Below, piece by piece: positions 22,884 to 31,735 of a stretch of 64,000 bases of DNA. The translations under genes were made by a program, and so were the position numbers. The notes beneath the pieces are model-generated. The model ran no database searches, was not told the DNA's origin, and saw only the letters and a program-made list of their open reading frames with translations. Every line of letters begins with the position of its first letter. The first letter of the stretch is position 1. This DNA is from a bacterium (GTDB taxonomy: Bacteria; Myxococcota; UBA727; JAUIJE01): positions 248,001 to 312,000 of the forward strand of contig JAUIJE010000008.1 in the NCBI GenBank assembly GCA_030431455.1. The letters are read 5' to 3'.

Positions 22884-23169
22884 GGATTCTCCGGCGATCG
22901 CCGTTGAACCGCATTCTGCCGACGGGCGAACCTCGGGTCACGTGACCCCGCACCTTTCTCTCCCTCCGCGGCGGTGGGCCAGAGAGAGTTGATCGACTTC
23001 AGGGGGTTACGAAATCCGGCCCACCCCGGCCCACGCTTCTCCAAAAGGGCAGCGAAAGCTCGCGCGAGAACAGAAGGCCCCTCAAATCTCAGCGGCCCCC
23101 CGTGAGCGGAGACGAGGTAGTGGACAATCTGCCGAGGAGCCCGGGCCCCCGTGGGCCACGGGCCACCCA

Positions 23170-26100
23170 TCAGAACGGCAACGAGTCGTCGTGCGGCGGC
23201 AGCCACGTGTCCTCCTTCGCGCCTCCATCGCGCCGGGCGCAGTCGAGCTCAGTCAGGAGCGCGACCAACCCCTCCTCGGCGGTCTCCGGTACGGCGTCCA
23301 CAGCCTTCGCGAGCTCAGTGATCGTGAACGCGCCGTGGTCGAAGGCGCTGGGCGGCGGCATGGTCCCCGGCGGCACCGCGGAGAGCAGCTGCCGGAGCTG
23401 CTCCTCCTTGGTCTTCACGAAGCACCTGACGTCCTCGGGGAAGAAGGCCGGGCGCGACGGCAGCCAGAAGCGGGCCCGGCGGCCTCCGAGGCGCTTCTTG
23501 GCGCCTCCGGCGACCTTCGTGCACCCGAGGCGACGCAGAGCGTCGATGATCTCGTTGGCGGCGCGACCGTCGAGATCCTTCGCCTGCATCTTCAGCGCCT
23601 CGTCGCAGATGTCGTCACGAGTGAACGCGATCTCCTCAAGCACCTTGACCGCCTTGGGGTCCTCCACGTCCTTGAACCCCGAGACCACCCACGCCTCCGT
23701 CCGCTCTGCGAGAAACGGCTCGACTTTCTCGTCGTAAAGCCCTTCGGCCTCGAACACAGAGACCGCCTGACGTCGGGCTCCATCCTCGCTGCTGTCGAAC
23801 CAGAACTTGTTCGCCATCCACTCGTCGCTTCCCGGCGCCGCGCTCAGCCAGGCCTTCGCGATGGTCAGCGCCTCAGCGAACAGCTGGTCTCGCCACGCTT
23901 CGAGCTTCGCGAGGTCGATGCGGTCTCCGACGGGAATGACGTAGAAGCGCCGGCTGCCCGAAGGGTCGTGCAAGATCTCAGCGTCGTTCGAGGACCCGCA
24001 GAAGACACACCGACGCGGGTAGGCTTCCATGTTGCGTCCGTAGGGCTTTCGGAAGACGTCGACCTGCTTCGCCAGGAACTGCTTCACGTTGTCGACGGCA
24101 CGCCGGTTCTTGAGGTGGGTCGCCTCCGACCACTCGATCAAGACGTGAGCCGTCGCGAGCATGAGCCCGTCCTTGTCACCGAGCGGGACGCCCTCGTCGG
24201 TGAACCACTCGCCGCTAGTGCGGTGACCATCGACAAGGAGCCGGAAGAAGCTCGACTTGAGGTCCCCCTGAAGCCCGACCAGCACCAGCATGTTGTCCAT
24301 CTTCTCGCCCGGGCGGAGCTGGCGGACGACGAGACCAACGACGAAGTTGCGAAACATCGCGCCGTACACCGGCATACTGCTTGGCGTGCTGAGGATCTCA
24401 GCGGGCACGCGGTCCAAGCGCGACTCGCCGTCCCACGTGGGCAGCGAGTCGAAATAGTCGAGGACCGGGTCATAGGGGTTCGCGTTGGCCGCGGCCACGA
24501 TCGCATCTCGAACACGGTTGCGATCGGGCTGCGCCTGCCAGGCCAGCTCGATGATGCCGGCGATCTCGATCTCGTGGGCGTCGGTGAGCGGCTGACCATC
24601 GAGCTCGATGCGGCGCTTGAGCAGGTTGTACGAGAGGTCGAAGCTGAAGAACTTCGAGTGCAGGAGAAACGTGAGGAGGTTGTTGGTCGAGAGCGGGAGC
24701 GTCCACGCTCCGTTCACCTTCTTCTTGATCCAGCGGTTCCACTTGCCGGTCAGCTGGCGATCAAGGTCGACGCCGCGCCCCCGCCAGAGCAGGCGCCACT
24801 GGTGCTCGTCCTTGCTCGGCGGCGGCGGATTGCCGCCAGCGTCGCTTGAGCCGCCCGGGCCACCGCCAGAGTTCCCGCCACCGCCGCCAGGCCCGTTGCC
24901 GCCGGGGTCACCCCCACTCGACCCACTGCCGTCCCACCCGGCCTCATCGCCACCACTGTCCGCCCCGTCGCGACCGTCCGTCCCGGGGTGATGATCGGCA
25001 GCGGCGGTGCCGCTATCGCAACCGCCGAGCGCGGCCTCCGCGAAGAACTCGTCGAGCTCGAAGTCCGAGCCGTCCGGCACGTACTCGGCGTGCTCGATGA
25101 CCTTTCGGGCGCCACGGAACTCGGGCCGCTCGACGAGCAGGTACCCGGCATCGGGTCCCTTCAACGCCACGGCGTCGTTGATCTTGTGGGCCAGCTCCTC
25201 GAGCGACCAGAGCGGCTCACACCTTGGGTTGTACTCGTCCCGCAGGAGCGCGAAGGCCTCGTCTCCATCGAGGTCGAAACCGCTGACCAGACAGTTCGCG
25301 GCGTAGAAGGTCTTGTTGTGGCCGGCGTGGCCGCTCTCCGCACCCTCGATGGTCGCGAGGTAGGCGCTGGCGCGCTTCAGCTTTTCGTCCCCGCTCGTCG
25401 ACGCCCGAGCTTCCTCAACCTCACGCTCGCCACGCTTGGCCTTGAGCTTTGCCACGGAGATGGGGCCCCCCGTGCCCGGTCGCCGCCACTTCTTGCCTTC
25501 GAGCCAGGCCGGGTCGAAGTAGGGCACGTCGGCGAGCATCGCATCCGTCCAGCCCTCCGCCATCCGGTAGATGTGGCCCTTCGGGTGGAGGGCACCGGGC
25601 GCAACGACCTGACCGCCGTCACCGCGCACGTCGATGATCGGACCGGTTTCGAGTTGCTGGAGCGCCTCCGCTCGGGCGGTCGCAACCCGGGCCTCCTCGG
25701 CGGCGACCTGCTCCGGGGACATGTCGCGCGCGAGGTGGGCAACGACGTCGAGGCCCAGCTTCTCCTTCGCCTCCCACGCGAACCGCGCCTTGGAGCCGAA
25801 GATGTCCTGTCGATTCCGAACGGGTTCGCCGACCCGGCCGCCTCGGATCCGGTAGTAGTGGTGCTCGCTCTCACCCTCTCGGCTGATGGTGATCATGGGC
25901 GTGGCCGGGAACGTCGACTTTGCGACCTCGACAGCCTGGCGCCCGTCGAGGTCGAGGACGACGAGGCCGACCGACGAGAACCTGCCCGTTGCGATTCCGG
26001 GGTTGAGCTTGCCTTGGAACTCGTCCCAAATCTCGCGAAGCTCTTCCTCGGTGAAGGGCTCGCCGTTCACCACGCGCTTCCACTTCGTCGCCGGCCTCTT

Positions 26101-26202
26101 GGTACGGCGGAGCAGGGGGATGATGCTGAGGTTGGAGGAGAAGATGCGCTTGAGTTTGATGACCTCTTTGAAGGTCGGCGCACGGGGCTTGATCTTTGCC
26201 AT
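23170..26202 (-). CDS. Bifunctional primase-polymerase / VapE-type helicase
   Basis: 1010 residues. The N-terminal prim-pol domain (about 1-230) shows GIATGRFSSVGLVVLDLDG with the catalytic Asp-x-Asp, a SEHHYYR segment and VVAPGALHPKGHIYR. A long Gly/Asp/Pro low-complexity linker (about 425-475) separates it from the VapE ATPase: LPTWDGESRLDRVP, MLVLVGLQGDLKSSFFRLL (Walker A, GxxGxxKSS), a GLMLATAHVLIEWSE Walker B, ending in SRRFYVIPVG. The C-terminus has a winged-helix-like part. ATG at 26202 is coupled (TGATG) to a 38-residue frame. It is the main replication enzyme of the element; length and layout match phage/ICE primase-helicases. Confidence 0.8.
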   Translation of the reverse strand: MAKIKPRAPTFKEVIKLKRIFSSNLSIIPLLRRTKRPATKWKRVVNGEPFTEEELREIWDEFQGKLNPGIATGRFSSVGLVVLDLDGRQAVEVAKSTFPATPMITISREGESEHHYYRIRGGRVGEPVRNRQDIFGSKARFAWEAKEKLGLDVVAHLARDMSPEQVAAEEARVATARAEALQQLETGPIIDVRGDGGQVVAPGALHPKGHIYRMAEGWTDAMLADVPYFDPAWLEGKKWRRPGTGGPISVAKLKAKRGEREVEEARASTSGDEKLKRASAYLATIEGAESGHAGHNKTFYAANCLVSGFDLDGDEAFALLRDEYNPRCEPLWSLEELAHKINDAVALKGPDAGYLLVERPEFRGARKVIEHAEYVPDGSDFELDEFFAEAALGGCDSGTAAADHHPGTDGRDGADSGGDEAGWDGSGSSGGDPGGNGPGGGGGNSGGGPGGSSDAGGNPPPPSKDEHQWRLLWRGRGVDLDRQLTGKWNRWIKKKVNGAWTLPLSTNNLLTFLLHSKFFSFDLSYNLLKRRIELDGQPLTDAHEIEIAGIIELAWQAQPDRNRVRDAIVAAANANPYDPVLDYFDSLPTWDGESRLDRVPAEILSTPSSMPVYGAMFRNFVVGLVVRQLRPGEKMDNMLVLVGLQGDLKSSFFRLLVDGHRTSGEWFTDEGVPLGDKDGLMLATAHVLIEWSEATHLKNRRAVDNVKQFLAKQVDVFRKPYGRNMEAYPRRCVFCGSSNDAEILHDPSGSRRFYVIPVGDRIDLAKLEAWRDQLFAEALTIAKAWLSAAPGSDEWMANKFWFDSSEDGARRQAVSVFEAEGLYDEKVEPFLAERTEAWVVSGFKDVEDPKAVKVLEEIAFTRDDICDEALKMQAKDLDGRAANEIIDALRRLGCTKVAGGAKKRLGGRRARFWLPSRPAFFPEDVRCFVKTKEEQLRQLLSAVPPGTMPPPSAFDHGAFTITELAKAVDAVPETAEEGLVALLTELDCARRDGGAKEDTWLPPHDDSLPF

Positions 26203-26318
26203 CAGCGCACCCCCGAGAACTTGGGGTTGAAGCTGATGCGATGATTGATGTCGTCGCCGACCAGCGAAGATGCGCTCTGGTTCGACACTTTGTTCAGCGT
26301 CGGATAGTTGATATACAT
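26202..26318 (-). CDS. 38-residue peptide coupled to the primase
   Basis: A short frame starting at ATG 26318, with AAGGAC eight bases upstream, encodes 38 residues with an Asn/Ser-rich polar sequence (MYINYPTLNKVSNQ ... NPKFSGVR). Its TGA overlaps the primase ATG (TGATG), so it can couple primase translation. Composition is less GC-rich than the neighbours. No homologue is recognised. Confidence 0.4.
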   Translation of the reverse strand: MYINYPTLNKVSNQSASSLVGDDINHRISFNPKFSGVR

Positions 26319-26393
26319 GAATAGTCCTTGAGCCCTCTTCGGTTGGCAGACCTGAGGGCACCGCGGCCCCGCCTTGAGCGGGGCTGTTCCTTT

Positions 26394-26612
26394 TCAGTGG
26401 GTGGGGTGGGCTCCAGCGAGCTCGGCGAAGCCGACGGTCACCGCCTCGCCGGCGCTGAGCGCGCGGCGAAGAAGCAGGCGGACGACGTTGGCCCGGGATA
26501 CGTAAAGGCCGGGGGCCGCGTCGCCCAACTGATGGACGAGGCGGTCCAGGTCGTCGACAAGCGCGGCGTCAAGCCGGAGCGTGACGCGCTGAGGTTCGGT
26601 GGTGTTGTGCAT
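26394..26612 (-). CDS. Ribbon-helix-helix (CopG-like) protein
   Basis: 72 residues. A strand QRVTLRLDAALVDDLDRLV followed by helix and VSRANVVRLLLRRALSAG gives the ribbon-helix-helix pattern of CopG/MetJ-like DNA-binding proteins. It lies upstream of the primase on the same strand and probably represses the replication genes. ATG at 26612 follows a GGAG-type site (GCCGGAGGAGGCGAG). Confidence 0.7.
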   Translation of the reverse strand: MHNTTEPQRVTLRLDAALVDDLDRLVHQLGDAAPGLYVSRANVVRLLLRRALSAGEAVTVGFAELAGAHPTH

Positions 26613-26707
26613 GCTCTCGCCTCCTCCGGCGCCGGAGTGGCGCCGCTTTGGATGCGAAGAGCGTCTTCAATCACGGCGGCGTGCCCGAGGGGCGAAGTTC
26701 GTCCACT

Positions 26708-27730
26708 TCACCCCTTGACAGGCACGGTCGACCTTGGCCGGCGAAATCGAAGCCATCGTTTGACGAAGCGGGTGGCCGACCGGTGGTAGCGACCCGGCTT
26801 GTGGAACGCCGGATGCGTTCTGAGGTTGGCTGCCAAGAACGCGGCGTACGCATCGTCGAGACAAGAGCCCCCGTGGCGCCGCTTCTGCAGATTCCCGGCG
26901 ACTGTCGAGACATCGCAGTGTGAGATGGCGGCAACAGCCTCGATCGCAAGCGCTCGAGCACCCTGGGTCGGCTGGCGTACCTGGCGGCGGAGCACCGCGC
27001 CTGTCGCTCTGCGAAAGGTCTCTTCGTTCAATGCGTCATCGAAGGCTGCACGGAGTGCGGCCTCGATATCTCGGACAACGGCGGCAGTGCCCGTTGCCGG
27101 GGGCGTCCTGACGGTTCCAGCCGCGATCGCGACCGCAGCCTCGACTTCTCTGTGGTCTGGCAAGTCGCTGATTCTTTGGAGCACGAACGGAGCCACGACC
27201 CTCACTCGCTGCACGGCCATCGCCATCATCAACGGCCGCCGGACGCTCACGACCAGCGGGATGGGGAGCGGAATGCCGGCTGCACGCTCTGCTCCCTCAC
27301 GCATCGAAATCCGTGTGCCCTCCGGGATGGCTACATCGGTGACGAGGTCACCGAGGCGTCGGAGCGCGTGCCGCGTCTCGGGAAGCGCAAGCCGCGCGCT
27401 CGCGTCGCGGATCGCCACGAGGTGCGGGAAAGTGATGAGTGCGGCGCGGCAGTGGGTCGAGCCGGGCAGGCCGTAGCTGCCTGTCAGGGTCTTCGCGGCG
27501 ACGTCGGCGATCTGGTCGTGTGTCAGCGCCTCATCGGCGTCGAGCAGACCACTCATGAGACTGGTGGCGAGGTTGAGCGTGAACTCGTCGAGGGACTCGC
27601 GTGGTCGAGTGCGTCCCCACTCCTTGATGGCGACGCGAAGGCGCGACTTGAGCCGCTCGGCGGTGTGGGGCGCCGCGGCTGCGACCGTCGTCGTTGGGTT
27701 CGAGGACTGTGCCTCCGGCACGCGCTCCAT
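26708..27730 (-). CDS. Hypothetical protein, 340 residues
   Basis: An all-helical, Arg- and Ala-rich soluble protein without recognised domains. Helical blocks include RLKSRLRVAIKEWGRTRP, FTLNLATSLMSGLLDADEAL and a C-terminal basic end (FVKRWLRFRRPRS). It is not a tyrosine or serine recombinase: no Arg..HxxR..Tyr set or Ser-recombinase motif is present. Its start lies 2 bases after the stop of the excisionase-like gene, so the two were co-transcribed next to the attachment site. Element mobility or replication is likely from position only. Confidence 0.6.
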   Translation of the reverse strand: MERVPEAQSSNPTTTVAAAAPHTAERLKSRLRVAIKEWGRTRPRESLDEFTLNLATSLMSGLLDADEALTHDQIADVAAKTLTGSYGLPGSTHCRAALITFPHLVAIRDASARLALPETRHALRRLGDLVTDVAIPEGTRISMREGAERAAGIPLPIPLVVSVRRPLMMAMAVQRVRVVAPFVLQRISDLPDHREVEAAVAIAAGTVRTPPATGTAAVVRDIEAALRAAFDDALNEETFRRATGAVLRRQVRQPTQGARALAIEAVAAISHCDVSTVAGNLQKRRHGGSCLDDAYAAFLAANLRTHPAFHKPGRYHRSATRFVKRWLRFRRPRSTVPVKG

Positions 27731-27732
27731 TG

Positions 27733-27900
27733 TCAGCTCCGGTTCCGCGCCATGTAGGCAGCGAAGTCGTCAGGGTGGATACGGATGGCGTTGGAGACCC
27801 GCACATGCGGGATCTCCCCGCGCTTCACGAGGGCGTAGACGAGCGCCGAGTAGACCCACGATTTGGCTGATGCCCTCCATGAACCGCGCGAATGGAGCAT
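27733..27900 (-). pseudogene. Excisionase/AlpA-like helix-turn-helix gene, probably frame-disrupted
   Basis: The C-terminal 36 residues (VYALVKRGEIPHVRV, then NAIRIHPDDFAAYMARNR) are a clear MerR-like excisionase/AlpA wing. In an intact protein they follow a helix like xISQIVGLLG. Exactly that helix (MEGISQIVGLLGA) is encoded at 27880-27842, but in another frame. The in-frame sequence before VYALV is not helix-turn-helix-like. A small deletion near 27843 is the simplest reading, making this a decayed xis; a translated 55-residue version from ATG 27900 cannot be excluded. Confidence 0.5.
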
Positions 27901-28049
27901 CGGCCGAGGCGTATGTGGGACGTCCGTCGCTCCTTTCGCCGTTCGGCCGACACAGCTTTTTGGATGTCCCGGACTTCGACCACCGCAGCTGACCGGACGT
28001 GCGGGCGGCTTCGCCAGCTGCCTGCTCCTGGCGACGCGCCCCAAACGTT

Positions 28050-28069
28050 GAGTGGGACTGGTCCCACTC
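28050..28069. repeat. Perfect palindrome near the attachment site
   Basis: GAGTGGGAC / GTCCCACTC, 9-bp arms with a 2-base centre. It lies in the gene-free stretch 27901-28158 upstream of the excisionase-like gene; candidate operator for element regulation. Confidence 0.5.
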
Positions 28070-28079
28070 GGGCCGCGGA

Positions 28080-28145
28080 AGTCCGTGATTTCACGTGGTG
28101 CTCTGTGGCGCCCTGTTGTGTCAAAACGCCGTGAAATCAAGGACT
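28080..28145. repeat. Long inverted repeat beside the attachment site
   Basis: The arms 28080-28095 (AGTCCGTGATTTCACG) and 28130-28145 (CGTGAAATCAAGGACT) are inverted copies with one mismatch, 34 bases apart and 13 bases from the tRNA fragment. Arm-type integrase or excisionase binding sites are expected here. Confidence 0.55.
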
Positions 28146-28158
28146 CGCGCGGCCCAAG

Positions 28159-28207
28159 CGGATTCCGATTCCGGGGGTCGCAGGTTCGAGTCCTGCCGGG
28201 TGCGCCA
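28159..28207 (+). other. Attachment site: 3' fragment of tRNA-Arg(CCG)
   Basis: The sequence folds as the 3' half of a tRNA: anticodon stem CGGA/TCCG with 7-base loop TTCCGAT (anticodon CCG, 28165-28167), variable GGGTC, T-arm GCAGG-TTCGAGT-CCTGC, acceptor strand CGGGTGC, discriminator G and encoded CCA (28205-28207). Upstream bases do not supply a D-arm or the pairing acceptor strand GCACCCG. Identity to a tRNA therefore starts in the anticodon stem, a typical recombination point. It marks the right junction between element and chromosome. Confidence 0.8.
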
Positions 28208-28227
28208 CCTTCCAGACCTCTTTTTGT

Positions 28228-28980
28228 TCACGCCGCCGCGCGCGCCAAGCGCACCACCGTCGACGAGCGGGTGGCGGCATCGACCCGCTCGAGCCACGCG
28301 GTGAGCCGGTCCCGCTTCGCCACCGCGTCGGCTTGGCGCGGGGTCAGCGGGGTGCGCAGGCTGTGCAGCTGGGCGAACAACGCGACGTCGGCGCGGCTGG
28401 CCACCGACCCGAGCCAAAAACCGGCCGCGGGGGCGCGGGCCTCGAGTTGGTCGAGCACCCGGTCGAACCGTCGCCAACAGGCGGCCGGCCCCGCCCGCCA
28501 CACGTCGCGGGCGACGAGGGTGCGGACCACCCCTTGCCGGAGCCGGCCGGGGATCACCGCGCGCAACAGGCCGGGCATGGCCCCGAAGTAGGCCGCCTTG
28601 GTCGCGGCCCAGTTGTCGTCGTCGGCCCAGCGGGCGGCGACCAAAAAGCCGTTGATCGCGGTGTCGGCCAGCTCCTCGAAGAGGTGGGCCTCGGCCGCGG
28701 CGCGCCCTTGCAGGCCGCCGTCGAGGCGGCCGGGGGCCAGGGTCTCGAGGCGGTCGAAGATGCGGGTGGAGTCGGCCACGGGCTCGTCGCCGACGAGCAG
28801 CACCGGGACCTGCCCGGTGGGGTTGAGCGGTCGAAACGACGCGGGCTGGACCCCGTGGCGGCGCTCGTAGGGAAGCCTGGCGAGCCGGAGCCCCCGGTGC
28901 ACCTTGAGGCAAAACGGGGAGTAGCTCTCGTGGGTGGCCAAGCCGGTGTCGGCGAGCTCACAAAGGACAAGGCGGGTCAT
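28228..28980 (-). CDS. Glutathione S-transferase family protein
   Basis: 250 residues. The N-terminal thioredoxin-like GST domain shows SPFCLKVHRGLRLARLPYE (active-site Ser/Cys region), NPTGQVPVLLVGDEPVADST (cis-Pro VPVL and the ADS glutathione-contact loop). The C-terminal helical domain includes WLGSVASRADVALFAQLHSL, the GST N-capping Ser/Asp motif. Length is slightly above the usual 200-230. It is the first chromosomal gene right of the attachment site and is divergent from the NtrC-type regulator. Substrate unknown. Confidence 0.82.
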   Translation of the reverse strand: MTRLVLCELADTGLATHESYSPFCLKVHRGLRLARLPYERRHGVQPASFRPLNPTGQVPVLLVGDEPVADSTRIFDRLETLAPGRLDGGLQGRAAAEAHLFEELADTAINGFLVAARWADDDNWAATKAAYFGAMPGLLRAVIPGRLRQGVVRTLVARDVWRAGPAACWRRFDRVLDQLEARAPAAGFWLGSVASRADVALFAQLHSLRTPLTPRQADAVAKRDRLTAWLERVDAATRSSTVVRLARAAA

Positions 28981-29021
28981 GGGGTTCCTCTCGACTGGGT
29001 TTTGCCCAGTGTGCGCGCCCC

Positions 29022-29045
29022 CTCCTGACAGCGTGGTGTCAGGAG
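29022..29045. repeat. Inverted repeat between GST and NtrC-type genes
   Basis: A perfect 9-bp inverted repeat CTCCTGACA/TGTCAGGAG with a 6-base centre lies in the divergent intergenic region 28981-29111, next to a smaller CTGGG/CCCAG pair (28995-29009). Candidate regulator-binding site. Confidence 0.4.
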
Positions 29046-29111
29046 AGTGAGGCCCGCCATCCGTTGACGCGCGCGCGCGTGCGTAGTGCAGTGGCGCTGG
29101 GGGTGCGGCGA

Positions 29112-30479
<1,368 letters not shown>

Positions 30480-30491
30480 CACGGACGCCCC

Positions 30492-31583
30492 TCAGCCGTT
30501 GCCTTCCAGCCCCGGATCGAGCCGCACGTCGTCGCGGGACACAAACGGCGCGGTCCCGGCCGCGACCACGATCCCGATGTGGGCGATGCGGGCCCCGGAA
30601 AAACCCACCGGGTCCACGGTCTTGCCCACGATCACGCCCCCCTCGGGCATCTTGTAGTCGTGCACCACCTGTCCAAACACATTGTGAAGGGTGGCCAACG
30701 GCTCGCCCGCTTCGAGCTGGGCACACAGGGCCGCGGGCACGGTGATGAGCCCCCCGCCCTGGCTGTAGATCCAGTACGTGCGCTGGCACAGGATCGGCGG
30801 CGGCCCCTCGACCACGGGGCGGTTTTTGACCATGCCGAGCTCGCTCATCACCGCGCGGATGCCGGTGTAGGAGGTCTTGATGAACTCCGGCTGGAACCGG
30901 CTGGGGTTGCCGATCTCCAATGTCACTGAAGGGATATCGTCCCCCACCGCCTGGCCCCGCATGGTGCGGTCGAACACCGGCTTGTGGGCGATGATCTGCG
31001 GGCGCAGCAGGTAGGCGAGGCGCGCGCTTTTGGGGTCGGTCATGTCCGCCCGGCAGTAGAGCGAGTTGACCCGGCCCCGGGACGCGGTGTGCAAATCGAT
31101 GAGGAAGTCGGCGTGCCGGACCACCCCGTTGAACAGCCGGTGGGCGTATTGGTGCGAGGCGTTGCCGGACGGGTGACCGGGCATCAGGCGGTTGAGATCC
31201 TCGCCGTCGATGTAGCGCCGCTGGTGCCGCTGAAAACTCGGCACGTTGCTGACCAGCACCGCCACCACCGTGCCGCGCAGCTTCTTGGCGTCGATGCGCT
31301 TCATCACGTGGTGGATGACCGGAATGCCATTGATCTCGTCGCCGTGCAGGGCGGCGGTGAGCATCAACAACGGCCCCGGCTTTTTGCCCCGGGCCACGAG
31401 CAGGGGCAGGTGGATGTCGAGCCCGAGCCCGTCCTCGATGATCTTGAGCAGCAGCCGGTGGGTCTCGCCCCGCTCGAGCGCCTCGGGGTCGAACCGGTCG
31501 ATGACCCGGGCCGGGGCGGGCTCGTGTCGTTCGATGCTGGGGGTGGCCAGCTCCAAAGGGGGGTTGCCGTCGCGCGGGTTCAT
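30492..31583 (-). CDS. Succinylglutamate desuccinylase/aspartoacylase-family zinc hydrolase
   Basis: 363 residues, M14-like AstE/AspA family. Zinc ligands are visible in ALHGDEINGIPVIHHV (His, Glu) and FLIDLHTASRG (His); EDLNRLMPG is the Asn-Arg carboxylate-binding segment and VTLEIGNPS holds the catalytic Glu. The C-terminal beta domain (about 280-363) is typical. ATG at 31583 chosen from context. It is divergent from an ATP-grasp gene, so the two may make and break the same amide bond. Substrate unknown; the family is broad. Confidence 0.85.
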   Translation of the reverse strand: MNPRDGNPPLELATPSIERHEPAPARVIDRFDPEALERGETHRLLLKIIEDGLGLDIHLPLLVARGKKPGPLLMLTAALHGDEINGIPVIHHVMKRIDAKKLRGTVVAVLVSNVPSFQRHQRRYIDGEDLNRLMPGHPSGNASHQYAHRLFNGVVRHADFLIDLHTASRGRVNSLYCRADMTDPKSARLAYLLRPQIIAHKPVFDRTMRGQAVGDDIPSVTLEIGNPSRFQPEFIKTSYTGIRAVMSELGMVKNRPVVEGPPPILCQRTYWIYSQGGGLITVPAALCAQLEAGEPLATLHNVFGQVVHDYKMPEGGVIVGKTVDPVGFSGARIAHIGIVVAAGTAPFVSRDDVRLDPGLEGNG

Positions 31584-31735
31584 CACCGGTCCATCAAAGC
31601 AGGTTCGGGGACCGCATGCATCATTTCGGCCAAGTGACCAACCGACACGGGCCCTCATGGTGTCACCGCTTCGTTGGTCGACGCGCGCGCACGGGCGCGT
31701 TAACCAAGGTGTTCACGACGAGCAGGGAGGGTCCG

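Larger units (their letters stand above)
1..28207. mobile_element. Right-hand part of an integrated element (left end outside window)
   Basis: This interval ends exactly at a 3' fragment of tRNA-Arg and holds accessory genes only: metal resistance, a VapE-type primase, DUF927 ATPase, lone ParB, Xre regulator, a short tyrosine recombinase, an excisionase-like remnant and a ubiquitin-like cassette. No housekeeping gene is present. To the right the content changes to kinases, lipoproteins and core genes with stronger C-rich third-codon bias. No conjugation (T4SS, relaxase) genes are seen here, so whether it is an ICE, an integrated plasmid or a satellite cannot be decided from this window. Confidence 0.75.

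Noticed and set aside
26708-27730. Integrase candidate next to the attachment site
   Set aside because: No tyrosine- or serine-recombinase residues can be found; left as unknown.
28080-28207. Complete tRNA-Arg gene
   Set aside because: No D-arm, and no 5' acceptor strand GCACCCG upstream; only the 3' half is present.
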